A stretch of 64,000 nt of DNA, from positions 62,001 through 126,000 of the forward strand of contig JALJCO010007852.1 of NCBI GenBank assembly GCA_023101725.1, in the 5' to 3' direction. A program made the translations under genes and the position numbers. Shown piece by piece: positions 57,193 through 64,000 of the stretch; position 1 is the stretch's first letter, and every line of letters starts with the position of its first letter. Source of the stretch: Atherinomorus stipes. Lineage: Eukaryota; Chordata; Actinopteri; Atheriniformes; Atherinidae. The notes below the pieces were generated by a model. That model was not told where the DNA came from. It made no database searches and worked only from the letters and a program-made list of their open reading frames with translations.

Positions 57193-57591
57193 TAGGGATG
57201 TAACGATATGAAAATTTAATATCACGGTTATTGTGACCAAAATGATCACGGTTATCGTTTTTGTCGCGGTATTATAAAAAATACCCCCCCATCATCTTTA
57301 AAAATATCCAAAATGGGTCTAAATGTCTACTTTGTCCTTTCTAAATGGGGAAAAAATCTCAAGAGAACTGTCCACCTTGGTGCCTTTGTTGCCTTCTGCC
57401 ATGTTTTCATAAGTTTAACATTGCAAACTGCGACTACTACTGCTTTTCCAGCCAATGAGCAGCATCACTAGGAGTTTTTTAGTGTGGTAATCAGTCACGG
57501 TTTTAACGATAATTAAAATTTGAAACGGTATTACTAATCGTTGGGAAGTTTATCACAGTTAACCATTTTACCGGTAATCGTTACATCCCTA
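57193..57591. mobile_element. hAT-like MITE family M4, copy 2
   Basis: 399 bp with ends TAGGGATGTAACGAT and ATCGTTACATCCCTA, flanked by CTGGACAC (57185-57192) and CTGGATAC (57592-57599), an 8-bp duplication with one change. Confidence 0.88.
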
Positions 57592-57959
57592 CTGGATACA
57601 AAATCCCATCAAATAAGGAAGTTTGTTATAGATTTAGACATATTTAGCACCACTGTGCAAACAGAAGACTGTTACCACAAACTCAAAAACAGAGGTATGA
57701 GACAGGAACATTTCTGTACCTGTACGTAAATTTTTTACAAATGTTCTCTCAAAAGTACAATATTGGTCTTTATGAGGCCTGAAGTGTACGTATATACTAT
57801 GAAAAAGGGTCCAAAGTCATATAAAGTACAAATTTGTACCATTTCAACCCTAAGGGTACCTGCAGCATTGAAAAATGTGAGTAGCTTGTACAATAACTAT
57901 AAATAGCAGTACTTATAAACAGTAGTATAATTATTATTACTTTTTTTTATACTGGTAAG
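57592..57959. other. Intergenic, nothing recognised
   Basis: No supported feature. Confidence 0.45.
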
Positions 57960-58131
57960 ATCCCCGAGGGAAATTAGGGCTCTGCATTTTACCCATCTCT
58001 GTACTGTGAGTATCAGAGAGCAGTGGGCTGCTATTTAAAGCGCCCGGGGAGCAGTTGGTGGGGGGTTAAGGACCTTGCTCAGGGGTCCACAATGGTTCAC
58101 CTAGGAGTCATGTTGGGGACTCAAACCCGGG
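57960..58131. repeat. Dispersed repeat family R1, copy 2 (truncated)
   Basis: Matches 31064-31250 (GGGGTTAAGGACCTTGCTCA, GGGGACTCAAACCCGGG). Confidence 0.65.
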
Positions 58132-58973
58132 GTTATTCATCATTTTTAATTGGTTTAATTGTACTTTATTAACTCATACAGCTTGATAAGGTACAAAAAT
58201 GGACCAGGACTGAAGGTACAGAAATGTCTTTCAAAAAGGAACACCCCCAGCAACAAGCTTTGGACCCTTTTAAGTACAAATTGGTACCTCTATGTTTGAG
58301 TGTGCAGATTTATTCATTCAGAAATGCTTGACTGTGTGAAAGTGATAATTGAAAATGAAAAACACTGAATGTGCAGAAATGAGGTTTAGTATAAATTTGT
58401 GCTAAAATTGCTGCCTTTTCTATAAATTTTTGTCTAAATGTTGCATTTTATTTTGTTTGTTTCATTTAATTTTGATGCAATGCTTAGATCACCTCTATCA
58501 CCATGATCACAACAGGGAGGAAAGATGCCTTCAGCTTTTTTCAGCAGCATCATATGAATATTCCTTGATTTTCTTTCCCTTTAATCAAAAGATCGATCAG
58601 ACACTTTAAAAAAGGGAAATTATAGAAAAGGTGCGATGTGTAAAATGTCTCCACAGCATTTCAGGAATCCTGGATCCTGAATCCTTCGATGAATGAGTCC
58701 AGTCCTCGAGTCCACCCCGTGTTTTCCATCCCTCGCTCTCTGCTGGGGTGATTACTCTGCTTTACTCCATCCCTGCTCGGTCCCTTGAGAGCCTCATACA
58801 CTCACATGCAAACACACTCAGACGGACTGAGACTCTCGGTGGTCCAGCATGGAGGTGCTGGGGCTCCCTCTCAGCGGATAACTCAGCGTGGACGGCTGCA
58901 CGTGCTGGATGGAGACCCTGCAGACTGACAGCATCCCTGCACACTGACTGGAGACATCAGCAGCCTGTTGAAC
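58132..58973. other. Intergenic or possible 5' UTR
   Basis: 58680-58973 is less AT-rich than its surroundings and directly precedes a possible start codon. No TATA box is evident. Confidence 0.35.
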
Positions 58974-59043
58974 ATGGAGTTTGGAAGAGTTTGGTCCAGA
59001 TATCAGAGGACGGTGCTCATCACCATGATGATGTTCAAACTGG
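58974..59043 (+). CDS. Candidate first coding exon, unidentified
   Basis: GAACATGGAG is a strong Kozak context (A at -3, G at +4). The 23 codons read MEFGRVWSRYQRTVLITMMM then FKL, and are followed by a consensus donor, GTAAGT. Basic residues followed by a short hydrophobic stretch could be a signal peptide or anchor. No family is recognised and no downstream exon was found before 64000. Confidence 0.33.
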
Positions 59044-60296
59044 GTAAGTTATCACTCGTAGCAGCTGCATGTACGTTCTGCCTGAAGTGAGAGCACGAAT
59101 GTTGGAACATTCAGTTTAATTCATAGTTTCAGCTGGAAACTTTGTGTGAAGTGCATGTGCTGCTGCTTGTAGGTGTTTGTGTGCTTGGACCATGAAGCTG
59201 GAGAGTAAATGATAGTTTAGCAGATTCTAATTCAATAAAAGGCTTCAAATGATCGCTTCATTGGTACCAAATAGCAAAACTTTATCTAAGTTTTTGCTCC
59301 CTTGAAACTTCCTTGTGTTTAATCTGCAGCATGTGCCCCCTCCTGTCTCGGGGTGTGTCGGGGTGTGTATGGGTGGGGGTGGTAAGTCAACCCCAGCAAC
59401 CTTACGAAGCCCTGTTGACCCATTTTTCCCGCGACCTTCATTTGTGTGAGGCGTCTGAAGCTCGTTTAAGTGCTGACACACCAGCCACAGGGATTGGCTG
59501 GGGGTGGCATTGTTAAAGATCACCATAGTAACGAGCTGAGCGTCCGGCTGCACAGTTTTTTTGTCTCCTTTGAATGGAAGGGTTGATGGGTATTAAGGAG
59601 CATGGAAAGAGGTCTGCTGGGCTCTAACGATTTAAAGAAAAAGCTCGCACACGGCCGGCAGGGCTGCGGTGGTGGGATGGAGGAAGGTCTGCCTCAGCAG
59701 ACAGGACAAGGAAGACGAGAAAGTTTTTAAAAGCAGCTTAAAAAAGCTGAAAGCATGCTGGATAGTTTTTGGCCTGAACAACAACAGCTTTAAAAAGGAG
59801 GGAAACAGATCTCCCCTCAGTCTTCCCTGTAGCCAGGCCTCTGACTGTAAGTGATGTCAGGTCCAGATGACACAGAGACAAGTGCAGTTGGCAGGCCAGC
59901 GTCTGCCCGTCACCGTGAAACTCCGACGAACTCCTGCTGCATTCGCTCTGCTGAAAACTGATGAGAACAAAATGTGAAAATTAGGGATTAAAAGGTTACT
60001 GTATATGAGAGAAACTCAGAGGGTGAATTCCAGCCCCCCCTTAGCCCTAGCCCTTCGTTTTGCGTGTTCATGTACTAGTGTTCCGATTCTGCTTCAGACC
60101 GAGGGGGAGTGGCAGGGCTATCTGGTCCTCGAAACTAAGATTTTCCAGGGGCACACCAGAAAACAAGTGGTATGATATTACTCGCAATTTCATGTGAAAT
60201 ACAGGAAAAATGGCGAAGAAATCGGCAGCCACAGAAACGCACAAATGTGAGTATTTTCTGGTAAATAACATAAGAAGATTGTTATTTTCAGGTGGC
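59044..60296. other. Non-coding, nothing recognised
   Basis: Would be intron 1 if the 58974 exon is real. Confidence 0.4.
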
Positions 60297-60775
60297 TTTA
60301 AAGGGGAACTTCATTTTTTTCCAATCTGGACCTATTTTCTAGCATAAAATACATTCATTTACGCATCCAGACAGTTTTGGTGCAACTTGAATTCCTTCAG
60401 GAGATATTTAGATCCACTCCAGATCAGCGTATGTCTGAGATAATGGCAGTGATGGGGCAACCTGGCGCAGCCTCTAAATAAGGCATCATCTGCCACAAAC
60501 TCCTTCATTTCACCAATGTTTTGTTAAGAAACATTAATCAGACCCCCCCTGTGGGCTCGAAGCAGCTTTTTTGTGGGGATTCATCCTTATTTACAGACTT
60601 ATTTTCAATGTGGCAGCTTTGATGACGTCACTATTATGCAACACCATAACAAGTAAATGTCTGTAGATAAGGACGAATCACTAAGAAAAAGCCGCCTTGA
60701 GTTCACAGGGGGGTCCGACTAATTTTTCATAGCAAAACATTGGTGAAATGAAGGCCACAGACAAAGTAAACTGTG
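60297..60775. mobile_element. M6-related foldback element
   Basis: Starts TTTAAAGGGGAACTTC and CCAATCTGGACCTATTTTCT like M6. 60504-60598 and 60659-60752 are inverted arms around a loop that holds TGACGTCA (60623-60630). Confidence 0.65.
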
Positions 60776-61539
60776 TATTTAGAATTTAGAATAAGTCAAA
60801 CCAGCACATGAAACTCTGTTTTTAACTGTCAGGACCAAGTGGAAGGAGTCGGGGATGAAAATAGGAATTAGGGCAGACAAAACTAACAAACCACTTGTTA
60901 AACTGAACATACAGTATTATGAACACATTTTGATCAGTATGAGTTCAGTGAAGAAGTTTAAAGTCGTCTTCAGAATAAACACTGCACATATTTTGCCTCC
61001 AAAGTAAACACAAAGCTCTGTGAAACCGCCCCCAGGAGACAAAAGTCTCTGTCGTACATTTGGTGCGTAGCAGCGACTGAGCCACGGAGGATTTGTGCAT
61101 TTTTTGTCTAAAGCCGAGCAGCCACCTGCTGCGGAGCCTCCGGAGCACAAAGCCCAGCCCCAGCGGAGCAGCCAGTGTCTCGCAGTGATTCAATAAATTC
61201 CTCTGAACTCAGCTTGCGTGTTTGCCAGGGGCTTCCCTTCCTCTGATTCACAGCCTGCAGTGGGACTGCTGACTTCATGTCGCTGTTGCCGTGACTCGGG
61301 GTAAACACCCCCTCCTGCTTTTTACACCTGCTGAAACTGAAGCTGATTCTTCGGCGGTGATGTGCTCAGCAAATTCGCTTTGCCGAGAGCACTCCTAAAA
61401 TCTGACTCGTCTCCCAGGTGCTTCCCAAGAAAAGACAATTAGATTCCAACAATCATTCAGTATTCAGTGAAATCGAAGATGTCCAAATGCAAGTGAATGC
61501 ATCTTGTAATCTACCTGTATTGTATATGATCCTCTACAT
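60776..61539. other. Intergenic, nothing recognised
   Basis: The minus-strand frame at 61108-61308 looks mildly protein-like but has no splice or homology support. Confidence 0.4.
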
Positions 61540-62086
61540 CAGGGGTGTCCAAATTCTTTGCCCTGGAGGGCCAAACGACTCTGGGTGGATGTTTGTGGGC
61601 CAAAACTAAAAATTCAGTGTTGAAGTGTATGAAATTCAATATGCTCAGCCTGTAGCATAACTGTCCAAAATAAAACCTCATACAAAGTAATGTGGAAAAT
61701 GAATAACACTATTTTTTTACAGCCTGAAATGACTGAATATCCAGATGGGCCTTGAAAAACATTTGGTAAAACATAAATGCAAACCTCCCCCCAAAAATAC
61801 AGTATATAGACAGAGATTATACTCCTTTGAAAACAGTGACTTTCTGCTTGAATATTAGACATACTGCTTTAAAATCAGCTTTTAAAAAAGTACTCATGTT
61901 CCTGACTACTTAGCAACGGTCATTTGTGGTGAGCAGGGGAAGTGCAACATTGGAATAAATATCAAAAGAACTTTTCACATTGCTCGCGAAAATCAAAATT
62001 TTGAAAAGAATAACAATAAACAGTGGGCCAAAAATAACACCTCATGGGCCAACTTTGACCCGTGAGCCCAAGATTGGTCAGCCCTG
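61540..62086. mobile_element. hAT-like element with perfect 8-bp TSD
   Basis: 547 bp, starting CAGGGGTGTCCAAATTC and ending GATTGGTCAGCCCTG. CTCTACAT occurs exactly on both sides (61532-61539, 62087-62094), close to the NTCTAGAN preference of Charlie-type hATs. No transposase. Confidence 0.93.
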
Positions 62087-62186
62087 CTCTACATGAACAC
62101 TACCATGTTCTTAATGCAGCATTCATAAAGCATATATGTTTTTATACAGCACTGATTAAAACCATAAAATGCAGTTTCATCCCAGT

Positions 62187-62564
62187 TAGGGATGTAACGA
62201 TATGGAAATTTAATATCACGGTTATTGTGACCAAAATTAACACGGTTATCATTTTTATGGCGGCATTATAGAAATACCCCCCAGCATCTTTAAAAATATC
62301 CAAAATGGGTACACGTCTACTTTGTGCTTTTTAAAGGGGGAAAAATCTCAAGAGAACTGTCCATGTGGGTGCCTTTGATGCTTTCTGCCATGTTTTCATA
62401 AATGAAACATTGCAAACTGGGACTGCTGCTGCTTTTCCAGCCAATGAGCAGCATCACTGAGTTTTTCAAAGTGCGGTAATCAGTCACAGTTTTAACAATA
62501 ATTAGAATTTGAAACGGTATTACTAATTGTTGGGAATTTTATCCCGCTTATTGTTAACATCCCA
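62187..62564. mobile_element. hAT-like MITE family M4, copy 3
   Basis: TAGGGATGTAACGATATGG start and inverted end TTGTTAACATCCCA; interior closely matches 57193-57591. The target duplication is not clear. Confidence 0.8.
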
Positions 62565-63191
62565 ATACAAATTTAGCCTTAATTTTTACATTAAAAGAGC
62601 ATTTTTAAAAAAAAACTCTCAGTTAACTATTAAAGACCACCCCTTTCCTGGTCTGGACCTCTGCCTGCCTCCAATCAAGTGTTTTATCTTGTTTGGCATT
62701 AAATGTAATATTATATATTTTCTGGACAATGAACAGACATTATTTTCTTTTTCTTCTGTTATAAATATAGAAAGTTTAGTTATCTTTAAAACATTTATGT
62801 ATTGTTTCATTGTTGACAGTTGTTCAGAGAAAAAGTTCATAAATGCAGACGTCTCCACGGAAACAGAAACAGATTACATTAAGCGCTGCTAGCGACAGCA
62901 GAGGAAATGATAATCCTGATTTAGTGAACTAAAACTGTTTGTGCAAATGACATTGCTCAAAGCTCTGCTTCTGCAAGCAAACAAACAAATAAACAAACGT
63001 ATGCTGTTTGACTCCACAATGGGCTTTACCTTTTACCAAAAGGAGAAATTCAGTTGCTTTTCTGTTTTCACAGGATCAAAACCACTTACAAGATACAATG
63101 AAAAAATACAGAAAACATTTCCACTTTCCTCCAAACATTTTAATCAGCTTTGGTCAAGAGGAGACAGCAGCGAATCAGGATCATGTTCACA
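62565..63191. other. Intergenic, nothing recognised
   Basis: No supported feature. Confidence 0.45.
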
Positions 63192-63530
63192 TTAGAGATG
63201 GCATTTATGGGTCTTTGAAGGGAGCTGGATCTTCAGGAGCCGTTCCCTCAAAAGAACCATTCAAAAGACTGACTTGTTCTTATTTTTTCTGTAAATATTT
63301 TTGCTATTTAGAAATCAATCAACAGTAACTAATCACTAGTAGCAATTTATAAGGCAAGATTTGGATTGGAATGATTTAAACTTATATACTCCCTCAATCG
63401 GTTGGTGGGAAACATTCAGAATCATAGTTTATAGTTTTCATTGTAACCGCTTTATAAAGTGGCTCTATTTCCCCGCGCTTTGACAGTGACATCACTATTT
63501 TGGATTACTTTGCCAAAACGCTTTGTGGCA
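63192..63530. mobile_element. hAT-like dispersed element, copy 2
   Basis: Matches 2049-2735 (GAAGGGAGCTGGATCTTCAG; CAATCGGTTGGTGGGAAACA) but lacks the microsatellite-bearing middle. Confidence 0.6.
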
Positions 63531-63652
63531 GAACAAAACCCAAACTGGCTGCAATTAACCCTTTGAGCCCCGAGCCTATTTTCAAGATTCGATTGCACAA
63601 CCATTATTTCTGATGACAAGGGTGGTCTCTTAATTTTTTCCATGGCTGTATA

Positions 63653-64000
63653 TACACAGTCGTCCTCAAAATCAATCATACCCTCCAATTTCAATAAAAT
63701 AAATTGAAATTGACAAAAGTAATGAGAAATAAAAATTCTATAAAAATCATGACACTGATTTTAAATTATCATTTAACAAAAAATAATAAAAACAAACATG
63801 TTAAAAAGATTTTGTATTTTGGTCCACTGTCCATGGGAAAAATGCTGTAATGTGTCTGGGACAGTTTTGTTTGTTCATGTTTTTAAATGATTAATTTCAA
63901 CCACAATTCAAAAACAATGTTTTATTTCACTAAATTATGATTTTGTACATTTTTATTTATTAGTTTCTTGTTATTTGAATTACAATTGTGAATTTAGCCT
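63653..64000. mobile_element. MITE family M1, copy 6, cut by window end
   Basis: TACACAGTCGTCCTCAAAATC start and M1 interior (ATGAGAAATAAAAATTCTAT). The right end lies beyond 64000. Confidence 0.72.

Noticed and set aside
61108..61308. Minus-strand exon-like frame (KLSSEEFIESLRDTG)
   Set aside because: No convincing splice sites, partner exons or family resemblance.

Overview
The window is vertebrate nuclear DNA, most probably from a ray-finned (teleost) fish. It holds one recognisable multi-exon gene with short exons and GT-AG introns. The rest is AT-rich sequence packed with fish-type DNA transposons (Tc1, hAT-like, piggyBac-like, many MITEs), a tRNA-derived SINE and very long tetranucleotide microsatellites. 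No operon, bacterial gene, rRNA, CRISPR array or virus-like gene cluster was seen. The species cannot be named from the sequence alone. || Layout: (1) 1-1425 is strongly cytosine-depleted sequence ending in an abrupt GC-rich block (1425-1505), and looks like a poor-quality or mis-assembled end. (2) 1.5-5.5 kb holds dispersed repeats. (3) 5513-25371 carries 13 exons of folylpolyglutamate synthase (fpgs) on the + strand. They run from the ATP-binding P-loop to the natural C-terminus. The first ~70-110 residues (start codon and any mitochondrial leader) are not in the readable window. The introns are full of MITEs, a Tc1 relic (17479-18405) and microsatellites. (4) 25.4-64 kb has no confidently identified gene. 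It holds repeats plus three weak exon candidates: 33482-33526 in a CpG-rich stretch, 48032-48213, and 58974-59043. || The fpgs exons join in a single consistent phase through twelve introns. One intron has a GC donor (23360) in place of GT. The last exon carries an apparent one-base insertion near 25194-25198, which moves the conserved C-terminus into another frame and would truncate the protein unless it is a sequence error. || The other items of interest are structural. They include a 119-bp perfect inverted repeat (11200-11506), four or more tandem copies of a ~355-bp unit (52390-53880), a decayed piggyBac-like transposase (51232-51800), an ACGT-rich 1-kb element (28968-29930), a 77-bp-arm hairpin (41724-41900) and a 0.9-kb GGAT array with a higher-order unit (44382-45296). 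Several nested insertions have target-site duplications, and in two cases paralogous empty sites. I found nothing that I would call a new biological system.
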